DNA from: Verrucomicrobiales bacterium
GTDB taxonomy: Bacteria > Verrucomicrobiota > Verrucomicrobiia > Verrucomicrobiales > V1-33
Length of the DNA: 50,480 bases
Direction of reading: 5' to 3'
NCBI GenBank assembly: GCA_028293125.1
Contig: JAQGPJ010000086.1
Coordinates: forward strand, 1-50,480
Below are positions 35,420 through 43,754 of this stretch, piece by piece. Made by a program: the position numbers and the translations under genes. Position 1 is the stretch's first letter. The number at the start of each line of letters is the position of its first letter. Below the pieces are notes generated by a model. The model was not told the origin of the DNA, did not search any database, and saw only the letters and a program-made list of their open reading frames with translations.

Positions 35420-36343
35420 TCACTTTCCTTTCAGCAACGCGCTTTTCAGTTCCCTGGTTCGGGCGTCGATCTTCCCGGTTTTTTCACTGATGGTTTTGAT
35501 TTTGCTCTCCATTTGGTGGATGCGCTCCTGAAGCAGGCGGATGTGGGCACCCGCGGCGGCCAAGGACCCGGGACCGCTGCCACCGGCCCGCCATTCACCG
35601 CGGATCTGCCCGTTGATGAATTTGGATTCGTAAAACTTGTGCAGATCCAGCTCCGCAAAGAGGGAATTGGCGTCCGGCCCTGTGAGGACGCCGGGACGCT
35701 GATGGTAAAACGTCAGCACATCGGGCAGAACCGCGATGTCATAATGCCGCAGAAAATTGAGATTGAATATCCAGTCCTCGAGGACCGGATAGTCCTCCGG
35801 GTAGAGACCGGACAAAGCGAGCGCACTGCGGCGGTAGAGGAAGGCGTGAATGCAGAACTGGTTCACGATGGACAACTGAGGAAGCGTCACGGAGCGGAGA
35901 TGCGGGTTCATCACATACCCGCGGATGGGCTGGAGCCCTTCGGCGACGGTGGACTCCTCAATGACCTGGGTTTGGCAAACGGCTCCACCGGCACTTTGAC
36001 CGCACGGGGACTCCAGCAGACGGAGCATGGAGGCCAGGTAGTCCGGATGCCAGGTGTCATCGTCATCCAGAACCGTGACGAACTCCGTGTCTGAATGCGC
36101 CAGGGCATGATTGAGCGGCTGGCCCCTTTTCCCCGGCTCGGAAGGACGGAAGGGCAGCACCCGCGCACGTCCGGCCAGGGCCGGGGAGTGTTTTTCCAGA
36201 AGAGCGCTGACGGACAGGGCCGGGTCCGGGGTGACAATGAGCCATTCCCAATCCTGGCAGGTCTGCGCAAGGATGCTCCGCAGAGTCCGCTCCAGCAGCA
36301 CGGGGCGGTCAAGCGTGCGGGTGATGATGCCGGTGCGCTTCAT
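35420..36343 (-). CDS. Family 2 glycosyltransferase with C-terminal coiled coil
   Basis: A 307-residue protein. The GT-A fold opens with GIITRTLDRPVLLERTLRSI, the metal-binding DXD region is VTVLDDDDTWHPDYL (about 91-105) and LEDWIFNLNFLRHYDI supplies the acceptor-side acidic residues. Residues about 265-307 are a predicted coiled coil (RLLQERIHQMESKIKTIS) of the kind seen in several proteins of this cluster. No signal peptide or membrane helix is seen. It is the last gene of the minus-strand glycan operon. Donor and acceptor sugars are unknown. Confidence 0.86.
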   Translation of the reverse strand: MKRTGIITRTLDRPVLLERTLRSILAQTCQDWEWLIVTPDPALSVSALLEKHSPALAGRARVLPFRPSEPGKRGQPLNHALAHSDTEFVTVLDDDDTWHPDYLASMLRLLESPCGQSAGGAVCQTQVIEESTVAEGLQPIRGYVMNPHLRSVTLPQLSIVNQFCIHAFLYRRSALALSGLYPEDYPVLEDWIFNLNFLRHYDIAVLPDVLTFYHQRPGVLTGPDANSLFAELDLHKFYESKFINGQIRGEWRAGGSGPGSLAAAGAHIRLLQERIHQMESKIKTISEKTGKIDARTRELKSALLKGK

Positions 36344-36439
36344 GCTTTAAAAAAGACTGACGGATCACGGATATTACGGATGGATCAGAAACCCGGGACC
36401 GCTTTGGGGTCCTCCGGCTGCGGGTTCCCGCTCCGCCAT

Positions 36440-37204
36440 TCAGGTGGATGATTTGGAGGAAACGGGCAAGGCTCCGGGCGGGAGCCACCGGCGCTCCGAC
36501 CAGTTGTCCTTGATGAACCAGCGCTTTTTGGCTGCGGGATTGCGCTCCAGGAAGATGCGTTTGGCCCCGGCGTACTTTGACTCGTCATTCTGCTGACGGT
36601 ACGTTTCGTCCATGCTTACGGAAGGGTCGTAATTGGGATGCTCATGCACGAGGGCGATGTCCCGCGCGTCCACGACCACTCCGTCCTCATACGCCCGGAA
36701 GCTGAATTCATCGTCCGAATAGACGCCGGTGTAGGCCGGAGGCAGAAACCAGCCCTGCTGTTTCATGCGGGCGCGGGTGAGAATGGCCATGCAGAGCAGG
36801 TCGTCGCCGCGGTGACCGTCGCTGATGCGGAGCACTTGGGGTTTGCGGACCGGAATCAGACGCTCGGAAAAAATCCGGTCCCACTCCGGAACCGGCAGCC
36901 AGTCATCCGAAAGCTGCACCAGAATGTCGCCGGTGCAGTGGGCTGCGGCGAGATTCCAAGCTCCGATGCAGCCCAGTCCGGGCTCCTTCACCACATGCAC
37001 CGTATGTCCGCCCAGGGCGGCGGCCGACTCCGCATCATCCGCATCAATGGCGAAAATGTGCTCAATGCGCGCGGGTTCGGCGGCGGTGTCCAGCCATTTT
37101 TGGCGGCAGGACCGGGCGCGGTCGGGACGGCCCCGGGTGGCGTGCAGCAGAGAGATGACCGGAGGGCGGCGGAACCGTCTGAGAAAGGACTGAAGGAGGC
37201 TCAT
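36440..37204 (-). CDS. Putative glycosyltransferase, GT2-like
   Basis: A 254-residue protein with a shortened GT-A fold. The N terminus has ISLLHATRGRPDRARSCRQKW, resembling the nucleotide-sugar start of GT2 enzymes. GLGCIGAWNLAAAHCTGDIL and VQLSDDWLPVPEWD (a DD in the DXD position, about 114) follow. Later parts include YTGVYSDDEFSFRAYEDG and AKRIFLERN. It lies in the glycan operon between a GT2 gene and a methyltransferase gene. Activity is inferred from fold motifs and context only. Confidence 0.75.
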   Translation of the reverse strand: MSLLQSFLRRFRRPPVISLLHATRGRPDRARSCRQKWLDTAAEPARIEHIFAIDADDAESAAALGGHTVHVVKEPGLGCIGAWNLAAAHCTGDILVQLSDDWLPVPEWDRIFSERLIPVRKPQVLRISDGHRGDDLLCMAILTRARMKQQGWFLPPAYTGVYSDDEFSFRAYEDGVVVDARDIALVHEHPNYDPSVSMDETYRQQNDESKYAGAKRIFLERNPAAKKRWFIKDNWSERRWLPPGALPVSSKSST

Positions 37205-37225
37205 GGGTCAGTGGTTCTCCCGCGG

Positions 37226-38137
37226 TCAGTCCTCAACGCGCTGGAAAACCAGCATTTGAGGCCGGGAAAATTTGCGGAATCCGGTTCCGGCGGTGCGGTT
37301 TGAAAAATTCTCCAGCCGGAACAGACCGGAGGTCAGCCGTGGCCACCTTTTCAAAATAGAGCGCCACAGGCGGGAGCTTTTTTGATTCCGCCGGGAGCCC
37401 TCCTCAGGGGAATAGGAGGAGAGAGCATTATTGCCCCAGCCCAAGGGCACGGCGGCGCGCAGTTTGAAGCCGGCGTATTCCAAGCTGTCAACATAATGAC
37501 GGGAGGGGAACGGAAATTCGTAAACACCGTATTTCTGGCAGTAAGGATGGTTGGTCATTTGCCGGCGCATTTCCTGCGGGGTGTCAGCGAACCACTCCCG
37601 GATCATGACCCAGTGCCCGCCCTTTTTCAGCTTTTGCCGGATGGCGGCCGCCGCCATGGGGATGTTGGGAAAATGATGCACACAGTTCCGAGTGATCACG
37701 TTGTGGTAGAGCTTTTCATCCGCATACCATTGGGTGAGGTCGTTGCGGATGGTCAGCCGCCCGCCGAGGTCCTCCAGCCGGGTCTCCAGCCAGCCGGTAC
37801 CGGTGATCCACCGCGGATTGGGCTCCAGCAGTTCGACCTGCTGAAATCCGGAGGTGGCGAGGCTCCAGGCCAATTGGCCGCTGCCGCCTCCGATTTCACA
37901 GAGGGGATTTTTCCGTGAGATGCGGAAGACATGCAGGAGGTCGAGAATCTGCCGGAAGTCCAGGCTTTCCACATAACGCCGGAAGGCGAGCTCGCGGTCC
38001 GCCTCCCAGAACATGGATTCCACCCGGTATTTGGCGTCGGCATCACCCGCGGCGGCGGCACTGTTCTCCTCCAGGATCAGCTTTTCCCAGAGGTCAGGAT
38101 CCTCGCGCAGAGAGTAAAATTCGATCTTTTTTAACAT
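37226..38137 (-). CDS. SAM-dependent methyltransferase, putative sugar methylase
   Basis: A 303-residue protein. The SAM-binding motif is PLCEIGGGSGQLAWSLA (about 78-94), with VELLEPNP at the end of the second strand, and a third strand HNVITRNCVHHFPN. The remainder resembles the putative sugar O-methyltransferases found in surface-polysaccharide loci. The ATG at 38137 was chosen because the upstream GTG-started extension lacks similarity. It is preceded by a 150-base gap containing a 7-bp hairpin, so an internal promoter or partial terminator is possible. Confidence 0.75.
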   Translation of the reverse strand: MLKKIEFYSLREDPDLWEKLILEENSAAAAGDADAKYRVESMFWEADRELAFRRYVESLDFRQILDLLHVFRISRKNPLCEIGGGSGQLAWSLATSGFQQVELLEPNPRWITGTGWLETRLEDLGGRLTIRNDLTQWYADEKLYHNVITRNCVHHFPNIPMAAAAIRQKLKKGGHWVMIREWFADTPQEMRRQMTNHPYCQKYGVYEFPFPSRHYVDSLEYAGFKLRAAVPLGWGNNALSSYSPEEGSRRNQKSSRLWRSILKRWPRLTSGLFRLENFSNRTAGTGFRKFSRPQMLVFQRVED

Positions 38138-38259
38138 CAATTTCGGGCTGGGGCATGGGAGCGGGCGGTTATCAAACGCCGGGTTCCCGGCCACGCAAGC
38201 ATTATCCTCCCGCAGGCTCCTCCGGATGGGAGGAAGGCATGGGGTGACTGACGGAAGGA

Positions 38260-38282
38260 GGCCGCCACGGGTGTCGGCGGCC
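38260..38282 (-). other. Hairpin inside the glycan operon
   Basis: GGCCGCC (38260-38266) and GGCGGCC (38276-38282) form a perfect 7-bp stem with a 9-base loop in the gap between a GT2 gene and the methyltransferase gene. The following minus-strand bases are TCCTTCCG, only weakly U-rich, so it may attenuate transcription or stabilise mRNA ends instead of terminating fully. Confidence 0.35.
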
Positions 38283-38290
38283 CGAAGGCA

Positions 38291-39421
38291 TCAGGGCTTT
38301 GCAGGCTGCTGCCGCGAAGCCGCGGGCGATTCCAGTCCCAGCACGGAGCGGAGGAAGGAGGGAATGCGTCCGCGGTAGCGTTTCAGCGCCGTCTCCGCCA
38401 GCCGCGCCCGCGATTTCCATTCATCGCGCTCCCCGCGCAGGGTATTCACTTTCTGCTGGAGCACGCCGCGCTTGAGTGCCTGCTTCTCCAGCTCGGCTGT
38501 CAGTTTTCTCACACCGGTCAGACTTTCCAAGGGAGAGTGCGCCAGTGCCGTGATCAGGCTGGTTTCCGCCACCGGGTGCAGGCGGTGACGCAACGGCCCG
38601 CTGCGCAGGAACCCGAAGAGGAGCTCCCGCAGCCTGGCCTGCTGGATGGAATATTCCGCGGCATACATTTCCCCGAAATGCTCCAGGACATTCAGACGGG
38701 GGATGACGGAATCGTGGAAAATAAAGCGTCCGCATTCCCGGCGCACAAAAGCCGCCCGCAGCTGATGGGCATAACGGAGACCGTGCATGACATCACCGGT
38801 CTGCGCGCCGTCTTCGGGGAACGGCATGGTTTCAAAAATGCCGCGGCGGTAAAGATTGCTGGCGGAGCTGCCGAGCCAGGACTGGATCACGGTGCAGAGC
38901 CGGCAGAACTCCATGGCGAAAGCCATCAGCGAGAGCCCCTCCAAAAGGATAACCTCGCCTTCGGGATGACGCTCCAGAAGCTGATGAATGGGCCACCGCA
39001 GATGCGCCGGATGCTCCGTTTCGCCGCACACAAACCGCGGAGGCGCGGTGATCACATCGGGCTGATGCCTCTCCGCCATTCCGGCAAGGTAATGCAGGTC
39101 CTCCAGTGAAATGGTGTCACCCGCGGTGGAAATGTGGATCCAGTCACCGGTGCAGTGTCTGATCCCGTGATTCCAGGCGGCGTAAAGTCCGCGCGGGCGC
39201 TGGTGGAACTGCACATGGGGCCATGGGAGATTTTCCCGCAGAAATTCCAGAGTGCCGTCCGTGGAGTGGCTGTCCACCACCACGACCTCTTTAACCAGCG
39301 GAGCCCACCGGCGCATGTCCGCCATGCCGTCCGTCACCAGCTTCAGGCAGTTCAGCACGGGCACCACCACGGATACTTTTTGAAGCAGGGCATCGGCGGC
39401 CGGAAAAGCGTTCACGCTCAT
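38291..39421 (-). CDS. Family 2 glycosyltransferase with C-terminal coiled coil
   Basis: A 376-residue enzyme. The GT2 core has KVSVVVPVLNCLKLV, VKEVVVVDSHSTDGTLEFL (donor site, about 45-63), GLYAAWNHGIRHCTGDW and STAGDTISLEDLHYL, where the usual DXD is replaced by AGDT. Residues about 300-350 are strongly helical and charged (LEKQALKRGVLQQKVNTL), likely a coiled coil. The ATG at 39421 overlaps the stop of the upstream gene (ATGA), so translation is coupled. It should work on the cytoplasmic side of the membrane on a lipid-linked or protein acceptor that is not known. Confidence 0.86.
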   Translation of the reverse strand: MSVNAFPAADALLQKVSVVVPVLNCLKLVTDGMADMRRWAPLVKEVVVVDSHSTDGTLEFLRENLPWPHVQFHQRPRGLYAAWNHGIRHCTGDWIHISTAGDTISLEDLHYLAGMAERHQPDVITAPPRFVCGETEHPAHLRWPIHQLLERHPEGEVILLEGLSLMAFAMEFCRLCTVIQSWLGSSASNLYRRGIFETMPFPEDGAQTGDVMHGLRYAHQLRAAFVRRECGRFIFHDSVIPRLNVLEHFGEMYAAEYSIQQARLRELLFGFLRSGPLRHRLHPVAETSLITALAHSPLESLTGVRKLTAELEKQALKRGVLQQKVNTLRGERDEWKSRARLAETALKRYRGRIPSFLRSVLGLESPAASRQQPAKP

Positions 39422-40503
39422 AGACCCGCCTCCTTCCAAATCTCCTTCAGCGGTCTCACGGTGTTCCGGGTTAAATCAAACGCCGGCACCTCCCCGATCT
39501 CCCGGCGTCTTCCTTCCATGTCCAAGTGGGTGAGCTCACCCTCCGCCGAGCGTGATTCCCGGAAGCGCGCCTCTGTGAAGCATTCCGCCGGAGTCACGGT
39601 TTTGAATACCGGTTTCACACTGCGGTGGATGAAGAAAGCGTTGTTCCCCGCGCTGTTCACCCCGACAAGATCATAGCCTTTGCGGTCCGCGGCGGCGGCG
39701 GCGGCGGCCAGGGACATGCCGTAAAACAAATTGGAGGGATGAGCGGCGGTGCGGTGGAATTCATCGTCAGGCGGAACGGTCACCAAAGCCGAGGGCCCGA
39801 ACACACTGTTGTATTCACAGATGAGGATATCCGCCTGAATGCCGATGGCCTCAAGCACCCAGTAGTCCATGCCGTCAATGTCGATGCTGAGCAGTCCCGC
39901 CCTTGGCCCGAAGCCTTGGCCGGCGATGATTCCGTTCACATTGCCCGGAGTGAGGAATGCCGCCTTGGCGGTGAGACCATGGCGCCAATAAAGCTCGCTT
40001 TGCTTCACCTTTTGCATGTTGTCCTCCGAGCCGTCCAGAATCAGCCCGCGCCAATTGTCGTTGATCAGCAGGAACCGCGTGTTGGCCTCCGTGTAGGTCT
40101 CCACGCCGAACTCAATGAAACTTTTCTCCTCCGGCTGGAGATGGTGGATAAGGTGCTGGATGATGCCGTCCTCGCCCCATTGCGAGAAGACTTGGAACTC
40201 GACTTCGGAAAAGGGGGTCCCCGCAGGACGCCGGGCAAACCGCTCGACCGCCAGTTTGCCGCTGAGCAGCTGCAGCTTTTCCGCGCTCCGCTCCAGCGCT
40301 TCCAGTGAAAGGGCCGTGGAACTTTCCACCCCATCCAGGCGGGATTGCAGCACTTTGAGGCTGGCACCGCCCTCTTTTTGTCTGGTGCTTTGCTCCTTTT
40401 GTTTAGCGCTTAGTTTTTTGACATTCTCCTCCAGCCGTTTGAGCTTGGGAACGCACTCGGCGGCGAGACGCGTGCCGTGGCGGAAATTTTTAAAAAAGTT
40501 CAT
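39418..40503 (-). CDS. FkbM-like methyltransferase with N-terminal coiled coil
   Basis: A 361-residue protein. The first 90 residues are a charged coiled coil (LKRLEENVKKLSAKQKEQ). The rest resembles proteins of the FkbM/SAM-methyltransferase group in glycan loci: FSQWGEDGIIQHLIHHL, the motif SFIEFGVETYTEANTRFLL in the place of the SAM loop, WRGLILDGSE and LLSIDIDGMDYWVLEAI. The glycine-rich SAM loop is not classical, so the enzymatic activity is less certain than the fold. It overlaps its neighbours on both sides by four bases (ATGA), which ties it to the operon. Confidence 0.7.
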   Translation of the reverse strand: MNFFKNFRHGTRLAAECVPKLKRLEENVKKLSAKQKEQSTRQKEGGASLKVLQSRLDGVESSTALSLEALERSAEKLQLLSGKLAVERFARRPAGTPFSEVEFQVFSQWGEDGIIQHLIHHLQPEEKSFIEFGVETYTEANTRFLLINDNWRGLILDGSEDNMQKVKQSELYWRHGLTAKAAFLTPGNVNGIIAGQGFGPRAGLLSIDIDGMDYWVLEAIGIQADILICEYNSVFGPSALVTVPPDDEFHRTAAHPSNLFYGMSLAAAAAAADRKGYDLVGVNSAGNNAFFIHRSVKPVFKTVTPAECFTEARFRESRSAEGELTHLDMEGRRREIGEVPAFDLTRNTVRPLKEIWKEAGL

Positions 40504-41750
40504 CGGCGGGTGGAGGCGGCGGCAGGCGGGCGGTTGTTGGCTGCGGAACGCGCTGTTAGAGCGGTCACCATACCGTATTCCCTGGCCGATTTCAAGTGGC
40601 CGCGCAAGCGCTCAGGGGTGTCATCGCCCTGACCTTCGGAAAGATCCGGCCAGAACCTGCCCAGCAAATCCGCCAGTTCCCGCGGCGCGGCGCATCCGAA
40701 AAATCCCAACGCCTGCGGGGCCTGTTCCCGGTGCACGTCCAGATCCGAGCACATGAGCGGACGTCCCAGCGTCTTGGCATCCTGCACGACGGTGCTCCAG
40801 CCCTCAAACCGCGAGGGCTGAATGATCAGACTGCAGGCGCGCATCAGCTGAATCAGGTCCGCATACGGTATTTGACCGAGCGGGACCACCTGTCCGGAAA
40901 GGCCATTCCGGGCAATTTCCTGCAGAATGCGGGAAGTGGGACCGTTTGCCGGATCTCGGTAATCCGAGGGCAGGCCGGTGAATACAACCGGAACCGTCAC
41001 TCCCGCGGATTTGGCCAGAGCCGCTGCCTGGATAACCAATTGATGATTTTTGTGCGTCCAGAATTGATTGGCCACCATCGCGAATTTTGGGGGCAAATGG
41101 TAGGCGGCGGCGGTTTCCGCCGGATTGCCGGAGGGCAGCGTTTCAAAAACCAGATTCGACGGAAAGCGCGCGACCACGGCTTTGTCGGCAAAAGCGGGAT
41201 AAAGACGGCGGTAATCCGAGGCCGCGGATTCACTGGAGAACAAAACGGCATGGGAATGCTCCGCCTGCTGCGCGAAGGATTTTTCGCGGTGGGCGATGTC
41301 CTCCGGAGTGAAATACTCCGGAAGATGAATGTGCTGGAAGTCCGGGATCCACGAGATCACCGGCACGCCCGCCGCCCAAGGACTGCTGTTGTAAAGATCA
41401 ATGATGACATCCAAGCGGTGCGCGGCCGCCGTTTCGGCCCAGTCGGGCTGGCCATGACGCACGCACTGTCCCCAGCAGGCACCGGGCAGTTGTTTCAAGG
41501 ACCGCATTGTTTTTTCATCCGTGCGGTCCGCCAGCATTCCGAATTCAATGCCGCATTCCCCCGCCGCCATTTCCAGACTGCGGATGAACATCCGGTAGAA
41601 ACCGATGCCCGCGCCCCAGCCCGGATAGTTTTTGTAAACGACGCCCACCCGCGGCGGGGACGGTTCCGCCCCGCCGGGGGTCTCGATCATCGGGCTGAGC
41701 AGGGCCGTGCACCCCCGCTGCCTTTTGAGCAGATTGGCGAACAGATTCAT
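40500..41750 (-). CDS. Glycosyltransferase, GT4-like (GT-B fold)
   Basis: A 416-residue enzyme with two Rossmann-like halves. The C-terminal donor half has FAMVANQFWTHKNHQLVIQA, VPLGQIPYADLIQLMRAC and the family E-x7-E region IIQPSRFEGWSTVVQDAKTLG, with its two glutamate-position residues partly replaced (Q at the second). The N-terminal half includes DVIIDLYNSSPWAAGVPVISWIPDFQHIHLPEYF, typical of bacterial GT4 proteins acting on cell-surface glycans. The ATG at 41750 overlaps the epimerase stop, and the stop overlaps the next start. Confidence 0.85.
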   Translation of the reverse strand: MNLFANLLKRQRGCTALLSPMIETPGGAEPSPPRVGVVYKNYPGWGAGIGFYRMFIRSLEMAAGECGIEFGMLADRTDEKTMRSLKQLPGACWGQCVRHGQPDWAETAAAHRLDVIIDLYNSSPWAAGVPVISWIPDFQHIHLPEYFTPEDIAHREKSFAQQAEHSHAVLFSSESAASDYRRLYPAFADKAVVARFPSNLVFETLPSGNPAETAAAYHLPPKFAMVANQFWTHKNHQLVIQAAALAKSAGVTVPVVFTGLPSDYRDPANGPTSRILQEIARNGLSGQVVPLGQIPYADLIQLMRACSLIIQPSRFEGWSTVVQDAKTLGRPLMCSDLDVHREQAPQALGFFGCAAPRELADLLGRFWPDLSEGQGDDTPERLRGHLKSAREYGMVTALTARSAANNRPPAAASTRR

Positions 41751-42664
41751 GCCGTGGCGTCCTCCTTCCGCCACGCGGCGATGGTTTTGACCAAGGAATC
41801 CCGCAGCGGGGCCGGTGCCCATGAGGGGCATGCCGACTTGAAAGCGGAGATGCCGGCCACCCACCTCTGCGGGTCACCGGGCCGGGAAGCGTTCCGGCAG
41901 CGGATGGTCTTATGACTGTTCATAATTTCAATGATCATGGCTGTCAATCCTTTCACACCGGTCTCGGTTCCGGAAGCGAGATTGTAAATCCACCCCTGAG
42001 GCGGCTCCGCTTTCCAGTGTTCCACAAAGTCCAGCACTGCATGCCGCATGTCCCAGGCACTGAGATAATCCCGACTCTCCTGTCCGGTGCCCTCCAACAC
42101 GACCTCCCCGCCGGGCGCGAGGACCCGTTCATACAGCTCCCGCACCAGCAGCCGCTTTTGCGCGGGTCCGAAAAGTGAGAAAAGACGGAAGACAAAAACC
42201 GGCAGCCCCGCTTCCACCCGTGCCCGCTCCGCCAGGATTTCGCATTCCATCTTATGCCGTCCATAAGGAGAAATCGGGTGGCGCGGCGCATCCTCCCCCA
42301 CCGGCAGGCTGGCCGGATTTCCATAAACGGCGGCGCTGGAGGGAAATAGAAGAGCCGGACGCAGCGCCGCCAGCCGGACGGCCTCCAGCAGGGTTCCCCA
42401 CGTGCCCACCGAGGCCATGCGGTCCCCGGCGGGATCGCGGAGGGAATCCGCCACCGATGCCGAGCCGGCCCCATGGAAAATCACATCCGGCCGGAGGGAA
42501 ACGAGGGTTTCCGCCAAAGCGGCGGGGTCGCTGGTCCAAGGGAGCATGTCCGGTTTCCCGGCCGCGGCGCGGCTCATCAGCCTGACCGCATGCCCGCGCG
42601 CCGAGGCCTCCTCAGCTATGCACTGGGCGGCGAATCCGGAGCCTCCGGTAATTAGAAAAATCAT
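41747..42664 (-). CDS. NAD-dependent epimerase/dehydratase
   Basis: A 305-residue extended short-chain dehydrogenase. The NAD site is LITGGSGFAAQCIAEEA (4-20), close to G-x-x-G-x-x-A. HGAGSASVADS marks the middle of the fold, SSAAVYGNP (about 125) carries the catalytic Ser region, and YGRHK holds the active-site Tyr-Lys (about 147-151). VFRLFSLFGPAQ is the family substrate-site region. It probably epimerises, dehydrates or reduces a nucleotide sugar for the locus; the specific sugar cannot be told. It overlaps the downstream glycosyltransferase gene by four bases. Confidence 0.88.
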   Translation of the reverse strand: MIFLITGGSGFAAQCIAEEASARGHAVRLMSRAAAGKPDMLPWTSDPAALAETLVSLRPDVIFHGAGSASVADSLRDPAGDRMASVGTWGTLLEAVRLAALRPALLFPSSAAVYGNPASLPVGEDAPRHPISPYGRHKMECEILAERARVEAGLPVFVFRLFSLFGPAQKRLLVRELYERVLAPGGEVVLEGTGQESRDYLSAWDMRHAVLDFVEHWKAEPPQGWIYNLASGTETGVKGLTAMIIEIMNSHKTIRCRNASRPGDPQRWVAGISAFKSACPSWAPAPLRDSLVKTIAAWRKEDATA

Positions 42665-42681
42665 GTCCGGGAAGGGTGGGT

Positions 42682-43398
42682 TCAGCCGCCGGGAAGAGGT
42701 GTCAATTCCCGGATCACCCGCGCCGGATTGCCCGCCGCCAGTACCCCGGCAGGGATGGACCGCGTCACCACGGAGCCGCAGCCGATGACCGAGCCGCGGC
42801 CGATGGAGACCCCCGGCAGGATGACGGACTGGGGATTGATCCACACGTCATCGCCAATGGTCACCGGAGCGGTGAGGATGGAGCCTTTGTCCGCGGAATG
42901 CCCTTCCCGCAGCATCCGCCGGTAGCCGAGCGCCCTCTCCCGCGCATCCAGTTCGTGGCCATTGGTGGAGGTGATGAACACATCATGGGAGATCAGCACA
43001 TTGTCCCCGATCACCACCTGGTCGCCGGACCAGATCCGGGAGTTCACGCCCACGTAGCCGTGGCTGCCCATCCGTAGCGTCCCGCCGTAGGGGAAGAGCA
43101 GCAGCTCACCGCGCACATGGGTATGAGGGCCGACCGTGATGGCTCCGCGGTCTCCCCGTAAATTCTCCACCCGCGCCTCGGAGTGGAATACCGCTTCCGG
43201 GCCTATGCACAGAAGCACACGCTCCTCCTTCACCTCCATCGGCGGGGCGGAAGGCACGGGCACAGGCTCCGCCGGCGAAGGGGCGGGCGCTGGTTTTCCT
43301 TCTTTTTTGGCGCGGATCAGCTTTTCAAGCCGCCGAAGGTCGTCCTCCTGCCATCGGGAAAGCTTTCGCAGTATTTTAAACAGTCTGAAAAGCGACAT
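42682..43398 (-). CDS. Left-handed beta-helix (hexapeptide) acyltransferase
   Basis: A 238-residue protein. A charged N-terminal helix (about 12-35) and a Pro/Ala linker precede hexapeptide repeats such as VIGDNVLISHDVFI, APVTIGDDVWINPQSVILPGVSIGRGSVIGCGSVV and the ending VLAAGNPARVIREL, the signature of the maltose/galactoside O-acetyltransferase group. A catalytic histidine is likely in ITSTNGHEL. It probably O-acetylates a glycan residue. As the first gene of the eight-gene operon it defines the upstream end of the cluster. Confidence 0.88.
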   Translation of the reverse strand: MSLFRLFKILRKLSRWQEDDLRRLEKLIRAKKEGKPAPAPSPAEPVPVPSAPPMEVKEERVLLCIGPEAVFHSEARVENLRGDRGAITVGPHTHVRGELLLFPYGGTLRMGSHGYVGVNSRIWSGDQVVIGDNVLISHDVFITSTNGHELDARERALGYRRMLREGHSADKGSILTAPVTIGDDVWINPQSVILPGVSIGRGSVIGCGSVVTRSIPAGVLAAGNPARVIRELTPLPGG

Positions 43399-43754
43399 AG
43401 CGGAACAACCCCCTTGGCGGCGGGCGAAAGCGGCCATTCAATCCGCGGCCGGGGAGCAAAGCATGGGGATGGCCCGGCCGGAGGCGGATTTCACCCATTC
43501 ACCGCGTGCGGACACGGTCCACAGACGCCCCCGCGCCGGGGGTGCCACGGAAAGTGCCATTGGACAGGCCGGTGAAGTGTGGAGAAGCAAACGCTTCAAG
43601 TTCATGAAAAGAGGGGTGACGGAGGCAAAAATCCGGAAGGGCCTTTAGAATATCCCCTTCAGCCCGCTTGCAAGACAATTCCTGTCCCCCGCCCGCCTCA
43701 TGGCCGGATGTCCCTGTTTCCCTGCATCCCGGCTTTCAACGCGTAAAGCTGACG
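43399..43754. other. Intergenic region between the glycan operon and the XRE-ImmA module
   Basis: A 356-base stretch. Open frames on both strands are short and show no recognisable protein. Apart from the promoter candidate at 43647-43674 and a GC-rich palindromic patch near 43525-43545 (CCCCCGCGCCGGGGG type), I see nothing distinctive. Confidence 0.5.
43647..43674 (-). promoter_or_regulatory. Promoter candidate for the glycan operon
   Basis: On the minus strand CTTGCA and TATTCT are separated by 16 bases, a fair sigma-70 pattern about 250 bases upstream of the first gene of the operon. It is in the only relatively AT-rich patch of this gap. The match is not strong enough to rule out chance. 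Confidence 0.25.
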
